The notes under the pieces were generated by a model. It searched no databases and had not been told where the DNA came from. It was given only the letters and a program-made list of their open reading frames with translations. DNA of 54,000 nucleotides from Cristatella mucedo (lineage: Eukaryota; Bryozoa; Phylactolaemata; Cristatellidae), in the NCBI GenBank assembly GCA_009760855.2, contig WPIO01000011.1, positions 5,833,501 to 5,887,500 of the forward strand, read 5' to 3'. Of the stretch, positions 11,977-22,949 are shown piece by piece (positions within the stretch are counted from its first letter, which is position 1; each line of letters starts with the position of its first letter). A program made the translations under genes and the position numbers.

Positions 11977-11982
11977 TTTATT
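11977..11982 (-). terminator. Polyadenylation signal AATAAA
   Basis: Lies 25 bp past the stop of the candidate terminal exon above. LINE-B sequence begins within about 15 bp downstream. Confidence 0.35.
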
Positions 11983-12006
11983 GGTCTTTGTTCACAATTT
12001 GAAAGC

Positions 12007-12171
12007 TCAGACAGTCACGGGCAGATCAAGGGGTAGACCTGAAGCGTAAGACTTTTCATACATCTGCTGCATCTCTTCACTGACATCACTAAACTGGAGA
12101 GCACCTGCTGCTTCAGTAGCATGTTTGTACCTCTCCTTCAATTTGGCCCCAGGAATTAATGTTGTAATGGG
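12007..12171 (-). CDS. Candidate terminal exon, unknown protein
   Basis: Acceptor 'catttacag' precedes a 54-codon frame (ITTLIPGAKLKERYK, then SEEMQQMYEKSY, ending GLPLDLPVTV) with a TGA at 12,007. An AATAAA at 11,977-11,982 (minus) sits 25 bp after the stop. This is what a real last exon looks like. A block near 12,316-12,385 with a strong donor (ccag|gtaag) could be the preceding exon, but the phases do not match (2 versus 0), so one of the two may be broken. I do not recognise the protein. Confidence 0.4.
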   Translation of the reverse strand, partial: PITTLIPGAKLKERYKHATEAAGALQFSDVSEEMQQMYEKSYASGLPLDLPVTV

Positions 12172-12652
12172 CTGTAAATGGATGATATTTTTATCCTATC
12201 CTTCAATAAAAAACAAAAAGAGAATAGCCAATGGTTGGGTTCAATTCTTAAAAATTTATTTTTTTATTCGGTTGGGTTATTTTAGCTTTATTGAATAATC
12301 TTACCTGGATCTGTTGGGGTATTTACTCCACTGTTTATGCTTGTATATCAGCATCATCTCAGCTTGATAATTGGAGCTATTTCAGAAGATTGTCAGTCTT
12401 CACAGTACACTTTTCTAGCACCCGTACCTATTCCGACCCAGAAACAGGCAATGTAAATGAATAGAGTGTTTTCAGCCAAACGCATGTACTCATAAGCATG
12501 TCGAAGGCAGATATTGATTACACCAAGACATGCTGTCCATGCATGACACTTCAACATATACAGCTATGCTGACCAGATGAAAGCCTATCCATTCCAGGTG
12601 CCGTTCACCACTACTATGCACAATAGGGAAGAGTATTCTAAATTTACCATAC

Positions 12653-12676
12653 CATATATATATATATATATATATC
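12653..12676. repeat. (TA)n microsatellite
   Basis: About a dozen TA units in AT-rich DNA. Confidence 0.9.
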
Positions 12677-15600
12677 TAATTATTAAATGGAAGGTCTGTA
12701 GTCGATTTTTCTGCTGCTAAACTATGGTCATTCTAATCTAGTCGAAATTTGCATGTATTGTATTTATATGCCATGTCGTAGCTATGCAGCGGAGGCTATG
12801 TCAATATTGACGTATTTATGTACGGTATGCATCGCAATCTGCAACTCGACAAAGCGAGCCTCGACCAATCGGATGATGCGCTGGACGTAAGTTCTACAGG
12901 GCATCACCCGGAAATTAAGGAATCCATAGTACTCTGCTAATTCTACTTCGATTAAAACGAGCAGAGAGTAGCAGCAGAGCAACTCGATTACAACATTGTG
13001 ATGCATCCAACGAGAGACCATCGACCGCGATTACATTGAGTCAGAGATCGAGTCAGAGAGACCATCGAACGCGATTACATGCATTCCTGTCCCTTGCAGA
13101 ATTCTTCCCAAAACCGAAGTCCTTGCAAACATCGTGTACGGAAACCGGTAAAACTAAGACCTATTTAAAGCTTATCTGTTTTTTACTGTAGCGCATAAGA
13201 AATTGCGTGTTAGTTATGATCGTTCCTACCTATTATCGCTTCGTTATCGTAGTTCAAATTTATTCCTAGATGTTACTGTTGTTGCTAAGATTCGTGAATT
13301 ATGCATCAACAAAAGAAAAGTGCCCCGGAGCCTCTGCGGTGGCCGGGGAGGGCCGCTAGCTAAGACGCCGCTCGTTTGGCCGTAGCTGCGAGTTGAGTAC
13401 CCGCTCGTTTAGGATCCCTAGCATTGTCTCGAACCACTAGCACGTTATCCCTCAAGCGTCACTGTGACTCTCTCCAACTTAGTGGTTATCAGGCCTGTTA
13501 TAACTCCGGTGGCCCAACTTGACGCTTATCTTTGGAATCCTCGCTCAACGTGCAATAAACCCTAAGTAATAAGCGATCTTATATCTGAAAAAGGTCTCGA
13601 ACTGCTCGCCTTGACTGAAACTTGGTTAAAATTTGTAAACTGACAGACAATTAATGACGCTACCCCGGCTGGTTTCTCATTCTTTCATACCCCTAGATCA
13701 ATAAAAACTGGAGGTGGAGTTGCTATTATCGCGCACTCGAAATTCGACCTAAGCCATTTGCAGTATCTTCGAAGCATTCTTTCGAATCTATGATTTTTTT
13801 TATTCCAGTCGAAAACAAGCTACAGATGGTGGCAGTAGTCTATCGCCCGCAGGTATCAAGTTCTTCATTAACTCGGATTTCTCTAATCTCATTTCGATTC
13901 TATGTTCAAAAAATTGATCCTTCCTCATTATGTGTGATTTCAACATTCACTTTGATAACTTATTTGAAGTCTTTAGTACTGAATTTCGTGCCCTGACTGA
14001 CTCATTTTCTCTTGTGGCTCATGTTCGTGGCCCTACTCACATCAAGGGTTACACATGCGACCACATTTTTTCATACACCTGCGCCGTGTCATCACCAAAT
14101 ATGACCAAATCCTGCCTATTTGACCACAAGCAGATTTAATTCAGTCTACATGTGTGCCCTCTTTATCCTCTAAAATCACATGTGAATCAAAATATCTCAA
14201 GACACTTGACATCAATGCTGTCCGTGCGAGAATATCTGCTTCGCCTCTGCTGCTCAATTCTACCTTTCATCATCGGTAGATGGATACAACACGACACCAG
14301 CTGACATACTCGACGAGTTTGCACCCCTGACTAAGTGCACTGCACGCCCTCGCCCAGACAGTCTATCGTTTACCACAGATATTAAACTAGCTAGGTCTAC
14401 CAAGCGAAAGCTTGAAAAAACATATAGAAGATTAGAAGTGACTGTTCAATGAGAGGCATATGAGGACTGCTATAGATCGTATGAATCGATCCTAGCAAAG
14501 GCTAAGCCTAGCTTCTGTAAAAACATTTTTTAATCACAGATGCACAATCCAAAAGTGCTGATGTCGACAATCAACAATCTCCTTAACCGCTCCCGGGTTA
14601 GCTCCTTACCTAAAGATCCGCATGATGATCTAGCTGATCGCTTCTCTAGCTTCTTTGTCAAAAAGATAGACACGATCAGGGAGGTAGTCTATACCTAAGA
14701 TGGCAGCACCCCCGGGAATCCCGTCCCTTAATTCCATGCAACACCTCAATGTACACATTCAAGGAGCTCATTATTGACCTCGTTCTGAAGTTCATATTCC
14801 AATCAAAGAATACAACTAGTCCTCTCGTCACCATTCACACTGTCCTGCTTCTATGATGTATTGATCTGCTGCTGCCATGCCTAACTAATATCATGAACAT
14901 GTCATTAGCCTTAAGCTATTCCCAGCACCTTTTAAAAAGGCTGTAGTCAGGCCACTACTCAAGAAAGCGACAATAGACCAAGAGAACTTGAGCAACTCCC
15001 ACCCAGTCTCCAACCTACCGTTCCTATAAAAGACAATCGAACAAGTCGTGGCAGACCAGCTGAACTCATGCATTGAAACTTCAAACATTGCTAATAAGTT
15101 CCAGTCTGGTTTTTAGGGCTAATCAATTCACAGAGTCGGCATTGCTTCGGGTGTATGATGACCTACTTAGGAATGCAGACTTAGGTAGAGTACCTCTGCC
15201 TGTTTTGCTCGATCTTTCAGAAGCTTTCAATACTATCGATCACCAAGTCATTCTTCAGCGCCTCTCATCTCGCCTGGCATCAGTGGCACTGCATTGGAAC
15301 GGTTCAGATCCTATCTCAGTGGGAGACTCCAGGGTATTGATCTGAAAGGACATAGATCTTACAAGAAATCTCTGAAATATGGGGTACTTCAGGGACTTGT
15401 GCCACGGTCCCGTTCTTTCCACGGTTCATGCTCTCCCTCTTGCCGATGTGATTGCCAGGCACAATCTAGGCGTTCACTTCTTTGAGGATAACACTCAGTT
15501 GTACATTTACTTTGATCCCTCCCAGGCTTCGAGCACCTCAAATTCTCTCAACTCCCTTGCTGCATGTATTGATTGCATCCACACATGGAGGGCAGCAAAC

Positions 15601-16183
15601 TTTCTTAAATTGAATGACGATCAAAACCAGCTTACTAGTTCTTGACAAACCAAGTGTAATTAAGAAATTAGAAATTAGGCTAATGGTGACAATCGGCTCT
15701 GCCAGCATGTCTCCTGTTGAGTCTGCACGAAACCAAAAGTCATGTTCCGAAGTGATCTTTCATTAGACAACCACATCAACTCCACTGTCAAGTTTGCCTA
15801 CTTTCAGCTAAATAACATTGCTAAAATTTGTTTTTCTTTTCAGACAAAGAAGCCTCATCTAAAGTGATCCGTGCATTTAGGACATCCCGTCGTTACTTCT
15901 GAAAGTCACTGCTTGCTGGTCTACCGGCCTGTGCAATCAGGCACTTACAGCTGGTGCAAAACTCTGCCGACATTGGATCCTGGATGCCGGAAAACTTCTT
16001 GAAACTAAGCGACGATAAAACAGAACTGCAGCTCACAGGACACCCTAAGCTTGTGACTGGATTAACATGCTTTCCTCTTCTAATAGGCGATGCTAGTGTG
16101 CGACCATCATCACGTGCTCGAAATTTAGGTGTCGTTTTCGACAGCTGCCTTAATTTTAAAAGCTTCATTCAGAAGACTGCTCC

Positions 16184-16390
16184 TGCATGTCTTCCGGTGA
16201 GCCGTGATGGCACACTAGGTAAGGCGGTTGCTTTCACAACCTCGGTCCCGAGGTCGCAGGTTTGATTCCTGCGGTGGGCGATTCTTTATCGCCACTGCAA
16301 GCGGCGGTGATAGCCATAAAGGCTCTTCTGTCGCTACACAAAAAGAGGCTGTTTAATCAGCTATGATTTATTTATTTATTATTTATTTAT
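16184..16390 (+). mobile_element. tRNA-derived SINE, copy 2 (best preserved)
   Basis: A-box-like 'tggcacactagg' (near 16,208) and B-box 'ggtttgattcc' (near 16,259) sit at tRNA-like spacing. They are followed by a body with a near-palindromic 'tcgccactgcaagcggcggtga', then 'aggctgtttaatcagct' and a (TTTA)n tail. It interrupts LINE-A between 'cagaagactgct' and 'tctacagctag', which are adjacent in the intact LINE-A copy. Confidence 0.7.
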
Positions 16391-16481
16391 TCTACAGCTA
16401 GTCATCCCGTCCGATCTCTAAGATTAAGATCTGTCTTCCGCACTGGCTTGCAATAAATTTAACTAGCTCCTTAGTTCTGTT

Positions 16482-16989
16482 TTTTTTTTGGTCACTTCAT
16501 CCTTTGGCTCCAGCCTATCTCTCAGATCTACTCGCCTACGAGGCCAAGCATCGTACCACCCGCTTTTCGGAATCCAACAGTTTACCAATACCTCGTACAA
16601 ACCTCAAATCCTTTGGAGACCGTGCATTTAGTTCGTATGCTCCCAAAGCCTGGAACTCCCTCCCGACTTGCGTCAGAACAAATCCTGACTTGACCACATT
16701 TAAAAAGAACTTAAAAACACACCTATTTAAAACAGCATTTTGTGGGTCCCTGTGATTCGTACTTCATGTGTTTATGGGTGCTGACACTGTGCATGCTGCC
16801 ACTAACCACATTTGCATGCTGACCCTGGGCATGTCACCCCTAACCATGTTATTCATGTTGTTTTGTCAAGCATGATATTAGTCACCATTCAATCGTGTTT
16901 CCCTTTGCAGCTAATGTAAAGCGCCTAGAAAGAGATTGAGTTCTCTGAGGGCGCTTTATCAAGAGCATTATTATTATTATTATTATTAT
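16482..16989 (+). mobile_element. LINE-B 3' end inserted in LINE-A
   Basis: Begins at the codons for 'LAPAYLSDLL', holds an open 83-codon RT C-terminal frame (16,504-16,755, ending 'LKTHLFKTAFCGSL'), the full 3' UTR, an intact terminal hairpin (aaagcgcc / ggcgcttt) and (ATT)n. LINE-A resumes immediately after the tail. Confidence 0.85.
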
Positions 16990-18270
16990 TGTCTTGGCTT
17001 GATTATTGTACTTCCCTTTTGGCTGGGCTACCAAAGAAAGCAACTAGGCCACAGCAGCTGACTATGAAAATGGCTGCAAGGCTAGTCTTCAAGTCCCAGA
17101 GGTTTGAGCACGTGTCTCCTTTGCTAAAAGAGCTAGGATGGTTGCCGGTTGATCAACGGATACGGAGCAAAGTTCTTAAGCTGACCCACAAGACCCGCCG
17201 CGGCTTGGCTCCTTCGTACCTAGCTGAACTGCTGCACCAGTTTCAGCCTCCCCGTGCACCCAGGTCCTGTATGGACAATAAATTAGCTGTTCCATTCCTC
17301 CGCTTAAAGACCGTTGGCGACAGAAGCTTTAGCTCTGCAGGTCCAAGACAGTGGAACTCGCTTCCACAATTCTTACGCAAAGACAACTACTCTCCTGCTG
17401 TCGACTATTGCTCATCCTTTTCAGCGGTCCTGAGCTGCTACTTCCATGCTACTCACTACATCAACTGCTCTCCTAACTCTGCTATGCTTCCCACTTTCTC
17501 TTTGTTGCGTGAGACGAAGTCTGTTGGGTACCGAATGCGTACCGAAAGCCGCTTAGGCTGCGAGTGCGCTATACAAAACTCTCCTGCGTAACACCCACAT
17601 GGTCTTTATGACTTTGTGGAGTTACTGACGGAGATACATTCATTAAATTATAGCTAGGCTCGTCTGTCGCGCGCGTCGCAGTTGCCACATCACTCAGCTT
17701 CTCACTGAGCTGCACTGGCTCCCAGTCTAGCAACGCATTGACTTCAAGGTTCCGTCACACACTTTTAGGTCCATTCATTCTTTGGCTCAAGCCTACCAAT
17801 CAGATCTACTCTTCCATGAGGCTAAGCATCGCACCAGCTCCTTTTCGGAATCTAAATGTTTACCTACACCTCATGCAAATATCAAATCCTTTGGAGACCC
17901 TGCATGTAATTGTTATGCTCCTAAAGCCTGGAATTCATTTGCGACCTGCGTCACGACCTGTGCCTGACTTGCCAACGTTTAAAAAAGAAACTAAGAACGC
18001 ATCTATTTATCACTTTATTGAGCGAGTCCCCGCGATTCTTCCTTCATGTTCTCGTGCGTGCTGACACTGTGCATGCTGCCACTAAATATTCGATCGTGAT
18101 TCCTTTGCAGCAAATGTGCAGCGCCTCGAAAGCACTAGGGCATAATTATAACAAGTTTATTATTATTACTATTATCATTATTAATGCTCTGTTTCTGCGA
18201 AGAAACGATGTCACATTAAATTAATACCAATTTTGCACTATGATCGTTAAGATTTCTTAGCTGCAGCTGT

Positions 18271-18352
18271 GCAGATAATAATAATAATAATAATAATGAT
18301 AATGCACTTGATAAAGCGCACTCAGAGAACTTAATCTCTCTCTAGGCGCTTT
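18271..18352 (-). mobile_element. LINE-B 3' terminus, solo fragment
   Basis: A long (ATA)n tail plus the terminal hairpin with intact arms, then unrelated sequence. This is an extreme 5' truncation of about 80 bp. Confidence 0.8.
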
Positions 18353-18654
18353 GAAAATCGCATTAAGATTTCAGCATTCTTGGCAGCTAAAGAGAAGCTC
18401 GAACCCGGGACACACAATTTAGTGCTCGGATCTTAAGGTCAGTGTAGAGAAGCGCACGATCTTATTACTTGAAAGCATGGCGTCGCATGTAACTGTACAA
18501 CTCATCCAGTTTCAGGGAATCCAAGGAAAGCACTGAAGCCGCAAACTGGCAATGGGGATGAATTACCGAAGGTAAAATATCTTGCAGTGAGTTGGTACAG
18601 GTTAAATTTATTTAGTACATTTTGCTGAACATCAGCTGGGTCTGCAGTGGACTG

Positions 18655-18835
18655 CTCCTTGATGAGCCGTGACGGCATACTAGGTACGGCGGTTGCTCTT
18701 CACGGTTGAAGTCCCGAGGTCGTAGGTTCGAAATGTGAGCTGGGCGATCCTTTATTTTTTGCGGTGGTGACGTTCTGTAAGGCTCTTCTGTCGCTATGCA
18801 AACAGAGGCTGTTGAATCAGCTAGAATTTTTTAAA
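18655..18835 (+). mobile_element. tRNA-derived SINE, copy 3
   Basis: Starts 'gagccgtgacggcatactaggta' as in copy 2 (A-box region), has B-box 'ggttcgaaat', then the same body and the 3' motif 'gaggctgttgaatcagct'. Recognised by comparison with the copies at 1765 and 16,184. Confidence 0.7.
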
Positions 18836-19575
18836 CACGGCTAGTAGTACGAATTTGAGCCTTCTATGCCAAAATCTAATCTAGGCCTCCAACCGTAGCC
18901 GCTCCCACTCATGACTCATTCTTATGCTCGAGGCTGTACAACGACTGTACAACGACACGCGCGTCGCCGAAGTAAGATGGAGCACTCGCCGGGCGAAAGT
19001 TGAGTGTCACCCGAGAGGCACTTCCAGGTGTGCGCAGCCCCGCAATACGCCACGCCACCTCGGAGAACTGGCCTGTAATTGTTCTTCGGCAGCAGCGGCG
19101 GCAGCGGCGGCTCATGAGGCACTCGCGGCTTTATGAGAGCGCCGATTGAAAGCTCAACGAAAACTAGCAGCACCGCTGCCCCATTGGTTGCTAAGCGACT
19201 AGAGACTCTGGGGCTCTGGGATCTCGGCGTCGCCTCACCGTCGCTCACGTCGATTTGACGACGGTACCCAGAGTCACTGCGCGGCGGGCACCTCGGCGAC
19301 CGCGTCAGCCGCCCGCCGGTCCAAGGACGGACCGGACGACAGCGACGGCGGCCACTCTGAACTTGGCCTAACTACAACTCAGTCCACTCGGTCGCGCGGA
19401 CTTCGTACGGGTGGGGGCGCTTCTTGCTTATTGCTTATTGCTTATCACGCGTACTGGCCGCCGGCGCCTTCCTTCGGCGGGAGGCGAACTTTTCTCGAAC
19501 CAGAGCGACCAGTGGACGCGAAAACATTGCTGAATTAGCAGGCTCTACGGAGCGAGCTTCGGTGAAGGTGCTACT
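18836..19575. other. No gene recognised
   Basis: Transition from AT-rich to CpG-rich DNA. Frames at 18,909-19,248 are low complexity and overlap on both strands. I see no splice-supported exon. Confidence 0.4.
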
Positions 19576-19579
19576 CAGT

Positions 19580-19702
19580 TGAGGGAGAGGAGAGAGAGAG
19601 AGTGAGAGAGAGAGAGGAGAGAGAGGAGAGAGAGAGGAGAGAGGAGAGAGAGTGAGAGAGAGGAGAGAGAGGGGAGAGAGGAGAGAGAGGAGAGAGTGAG
19701 GG
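19580..19702. repeat. Interrupted (GA)n purine tract
   Basis: About 120 bp of GA/GGA repeats, purine on the plus strand. It generates spurious Ser/Leu-rich frames on the minus strand. Confidence 0.9.
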
Positions 19703-20199
19703 GTCAAGCGAGCGGGAGTGAGGGAGTGAGCGATTTACTGAGAGAGATAGCTGGAGCTGGAGAAAAGAGAGCAAGAGGCGAGTAAGACGAGCGACACATA
19801 GAGAGCCAGCGAGCGAGCGTGTGCGAAAAAGTGTTTCGAGAGTGAAAGATACTGTGACCAAGAGAACAAATACGGAGGAGACAATGAGAGAGGTCGCAGA
19901 GAAAAGCGACAAGGAACCGTTCGCGTCCAAACTGGAAACCTGGACAGTTTCGAGCAAAGATGGCCTCTCCTTCTCCTTTGATGATGCACACTCGGGCTTC
20001 GCAGCGCGAAGCGCGACGCTCTTGACCGGCGAGTTGAGCGTCGAAGTACCTGACCGCCGCTGCAGTGCCTGGCAGTCGCTGCTGTATCGGACACTCGCTG
20101 CAGAGCCTCAGCTTCGAAATCTACGCTCTTCGTTTGGCTGACGCTTGCCAATTGAATAGCAGCGTCTAACCTAAATCTCGTGCTAGCGCCTGCTACAGT

Positions 20200-20310
20200 C
20201 ACGGACCAGAGCCGCTTAAATATAGTGCGACGCCAGCGAACGTCCGAACTTAAAAGGAGCGAGCCTCCACCGGCCGGACGTCGCGATTGGTCATCCCGTC
20301 AGCCAATGGC
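20200..20310 (-). promoter_or_regulatory. Candidate CCAAT/TATA promoter, minus direction
   Basis: Reading leftwards, two CCAAT elements (20,303-20,307 in inverted form and 20,286-20,290) are followed about 60 bp later by a TATA-like CTATATTTAAG (20,215-20,225). The spacing is typical of a Pol II core promoter. The DNA downstream, to about 19,735, is open for 155 codons on the minus strand but without an obvious ATG at the start, so the transcript it might serve is unknown. Confidence 0.35.
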
Positions 20311-20390
20311 GTCAGCACGAGTGAGTTGAGCACGTGGCCTATTTTTTATCTTCCCTTCTACCGCCTTCTCATCACGTGGCCCTTCCTTCT

Positions 20391-20505
20391 TTTCTCTTCC
20401 TTTCCTTGCCTCTCCTTCATTTCCTTTCCTTGCCTCTCCTTCATTTCCTTTCCTTGCCTCTCCTTCATTCCCTTTCCTTGCCTCTCCTTCATTCTCTTTC
20501 CGAAG
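20391..20505. repeat. 24-bp minisatellite, pyrimidine-rich
   Basis: About four to five tandem copies of a unit containing 'ttccttgcctctccttca'. The 24-bp period keeps a frame and produces an 8-residue repeat (RKGNEGEA) on the minus strand, which I regard as incidental. Confidence 0.85.
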
Positions 20506-20740
20506 CAAAAAAGCTGCGACGGCATCGGTGCTCAGCTGCGAGCCACTGCGCACCTGAATGCCGCTCGGTCGAGCTCGAGTACGTCGGCACGACCTCGAAC
20601 TCATCTGTGCATGGCGTCGAAAACGCACACCATGCACGCACTTACGGAGAGATATCTCGCGCGAGCTGTGACTTGCGCTACTTCCACAAGATGAATGTTG
20701 CTCAGCATTCATTGTTGCCACGTCGGTTTGGCCCGGTGAT

Positions 20741-20860
20741 TTAGGCACTCGCTAAGACCGAAGTCAAGGTGAATGCATTCGATGGCCGAGGTCGTGGGCC
20801 CGAGTCCCGTGACATATGCGAAGCGTCTGAATAGAGATTAGGTTATCTAAGAGAGCCACA
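20741..20860 (+). mobile_element. tRNA-like SINE remnant (second family)
   Basis: B-box-like 'gggcccgagtccc' is followed by 'gtgacatatgcgaagcgtct'. The same downstream word occurs at 21,090 (gtagcatatgtgaagtgcct), so this is a dispersed unit. The A-box is not convincing. Confidence 0.4.
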
Positions 20861-20890
20861 TTATACACATACACATTATACAATATAAAC

Positions 20891-20891
<1 letters not shown>

Positions 20892-20928
<37 letters not shown>
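20892..20928. repeat. (TA)n microsatellite
   Basis: About 17 TA units between the two SINE-like remnants. Confidence 0.9.
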
Positions 20929-20930
<2 letters not shown>

Positions 20931-21060
20931 GCAGTTTATTGAACGTTTTACATCTACCACTTGATCAACCTAAAATCTCTTGCTGGGAACTCACAAATAA
21001 GCTGATACCCTACCCAGCATCTGCCCTGGGTTGGTTCAAAAAGAAATTTCTCGCTTTTAA

Positions 21061-21130
21061 CGACTAAGATATTGGGCTCGAGCCTTGTAGCATATGTGAA
21101 GTGCCTCGGCTGAGATACATTTTTCAAAAG
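21061..21130 (+). mobile_element. tRNA-like SINE remnant (second family), partial
   Basis: Shares 'gggctcgagcc' and 'gcatatgtgaagtgcctcggctgagata' (in parts) with the unit at 20,741. Only about 70 bp remain. Confidence 0.35.
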
Positions 21131-21850
21131 GTACTGTGAAAATGGTATATGTATTTACGCAGTCCCAGTAGAATAAGTAGTCATCAGAAAAATCAGCAAA
21201 CTCTCCCTCTTCCCCTGCGACCATTGGCAACTGCTCCGAGACGCCAGCCCCTGGACTTATTGAATAATCACTGTTAAACTTCTTGATGATTGTAAACCTG
21301 ATCGTAGTTTCGACGAAAATTTCAATGCAACTTCATCTATAATTAGGAGTAGTTTTAAAGAAATATTCCTTGTAAGCTTATAAGGACACCTTGAAGCCAA
21401 TAGTCCTTCATAGCTAGCAAGCGTGCACGAAAAAGCAAAATTTTATTATAATAGGCTTAATAGGCGTTCTTATAATTTCAGAAGCGTACTTTTAATTTAC
21501 CCAAGGCCGCCCTTGAGCTTTACAAGTTCGTCATTCTTCCTCGAGTGAATGATACAATTACTTTAGAATATTACCGACTAAGGAAGCTATTATTAATAAT
21601 GCACGTACATGAACAATCATAATGTAAAGAAGCATATTAGGAGCCACTAGCCATAGGCGAGGCGACAGGAACTACCAGCGAGGTACTTTCGCCAAGAGCC
21701 TCAGCAAATTACGTGAGTAAGATAATTTTAAAATCATACACGTTAGCAAAGAAAAACCATGATACAGGAAAGTACAAAAATACCTAAAAACCTTTGACAA
21801 TAACAGCCAACGAATAGCTTTCTTGCTCTGACCCACATGGACTAATTTAG
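21131..21850. other. AT-rich intergenic DNA, nothing recognised
   Basis: No open frame above chance and no repeat that I can name. Confidence 0.5.
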
Positions 21851-21863
21851 CGAGAGCGAGAGA

Positions 21864-21933
<70 letters not shown>

Positions 21934-22039
21934 AATGCGTGTGAGAGAGAAAGTGAGAGAGAGAGAGAGCGAGGGCGAGAAATGGAGAGAGAATTTGTGC
22001 TACAGAGAATGCGAGACGGAGAGAGAGAGGAGAGAGAGA

Positions 22040-22103
<64 letters not shown>
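21864..22103. repeat. (GA)n arrays, two long tracts
   Basis: Near-pure GA runs at about 21,867-21,929 and 22,042-22,102, joined by interrupted GA-rich sequence. The open frames over them (Arg-Glu or Ser-Leu) are artefacts. Confidence 0.95.
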
Positions 22104-22105
<2 letters not shown>

Positions 22106-22780
22106 GCTATCAGCAAACCTGCGCATGGCCGCGAAATTAATGCATCCACACCGTTTCTGCCTGCCGCCGCCGCCGCTGGACACGCATGTCGCCCTCGCAA
22201 TTGCCTCTCTACTCTTTTGTCCTCCGCGTTGCTGCAGGAGGCTGCTGCATCGTGCGGCATCGAGTTTCCGCACGCTTCGGTGGACGCGGCCTGTCGCTGC
22301 ATCGGCGCGCCCTGCAACCGCAGCGGCTTGGCGCAGGTGACGAGTGCGAGCACCCGACGGCGACGTAGACGGCAACACCGGTGCTGTTTGGATTGAGAGT
22401 TTTCGCCAGCCCTTCGGGCGGCGACGCAGTGCGCTAGCGGCGTGTCCTTTCACATCCGTCGCCGGCCTACACAATAGGTGGCTAAATGCATCCTAGTGCA
22501 TCCCGCTATCATGTGCAATTGATTCGCCCAGGTGAATGAAAGGCCACCGAGTAAGTGGCGCGTGTGCCTCGAGGCATCGCTAAGTGCATGCCCTGGCCGC
22601 ACGGTATCGCGTCGAAGAGAGAGTGAGCGGGGCGGAGCAGAGGTAGAGTGAGGGGGGAGTGAGCGGGGGGGGGGGCAGAGGGAGAAGGAGAGAGAGATAG
22701 AGAGGACAGAGGAAGAAGGCGGAAGTAGGAAGTCAATGCTCTTAAGGTGGTGGTGCACATTATACACTGTAGAATATGCA
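22104..22780. other. CpG-rich intergenic DNA, nothing recognised
   Basis: Frames are present on both strands at once, as expected from GC-rich sequence. Includes an 11-G run near 22,665. No exon is supported. Confidence 0.4.
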
Positions 22781-22781
22781 A

Positions 22782-22848
22782 TTTCGCATAGATGTGACCC
22801 TCGGTGACTGTAGAATCTTCAGTCACCGCGGGTCACATCCATGCGGAA
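22782..22848. other. Foldback hairpin, pre-miRNA-like
   Basis: Two arms of about 29 nt (left includes 'gatgtgaccctcggtgactg', right includes 'cagtcaccgcgggtcacatc') are separated by a 9-nt loop (tagaatctt). The duplex has two mismatches and one G-U pair if read as plus-strand RNA. Length and shape are those of an animal miRNA precursor, but a small foldback transposon would look the same. Expression is unknown. Confidence 0.5.
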
Positions 22849-22949
22849 CAAACCACATCGGCCAATTGGCTAGCCATCACGTGCGATTGCTTATTTTTTA
22901 CGCGGTCTAAGCAGTAGATGTTGATGAAATATCTGGTTTCTTGATATTA

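Larger units (their letters stand above)
15965..17649 (+). mobile_element. LINE-A, 5'-truncated, inserted in LINE-B and itself split twice
   Basis: Blocks 15,965-16,183, 16,391-16,481 and 16,990-17,649 together match the LINE-A copy at 5605-6930 without loss. The first block encodes 'SWMPENFLKLSDDKTEL' and NLGVVFDS. The last carries a 200-codon frame ([15 protein letters not shown] to the C-terminus) and the 3' end 'acggagatacatt'. The two gaps are a SINE and a LINE-B end. Confidence 0.8.
13310..18188 (+). mobile_element. LINE-B, near full-length but decayed, split by LINE-A
   Basis: The most complete LINE-B: blocks 13,310-15,964 and 17,650-18,188. An apurinic-like endonuclease is visible as LTETWL (near 13,610), VYRPQ (13,840), CDFNIH (13,932; family norm GDFN) and CDHIFS (14,060). 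The RT follows with DLSEAFNTIDH (near 15,205) and FEDNTQLY at the catalytic box, where YADD is the norm, so the active site is lost. The C-terminal part resumes at 17,650 and the element ends with a degraded hairpin and (ATT)n. Stops and frameshifts are numerous. The junctions at 15,964 and 17,650 rejoin to the family sequence, proving the interruption. Confidence 0.75.

Noticed and set aside
12782-13021. 79-codon minus-strand ORF with a genuine ATG
   Set aside because: Its length is within chance for this composition, and it has no resemblance to a known family and no supporting splice or poly(A) context.
21864-22474. Ser/Leu-rich and Arg/Glu-rich ORFs
   Set aside because: They are translations of GA/CT microsatellites.
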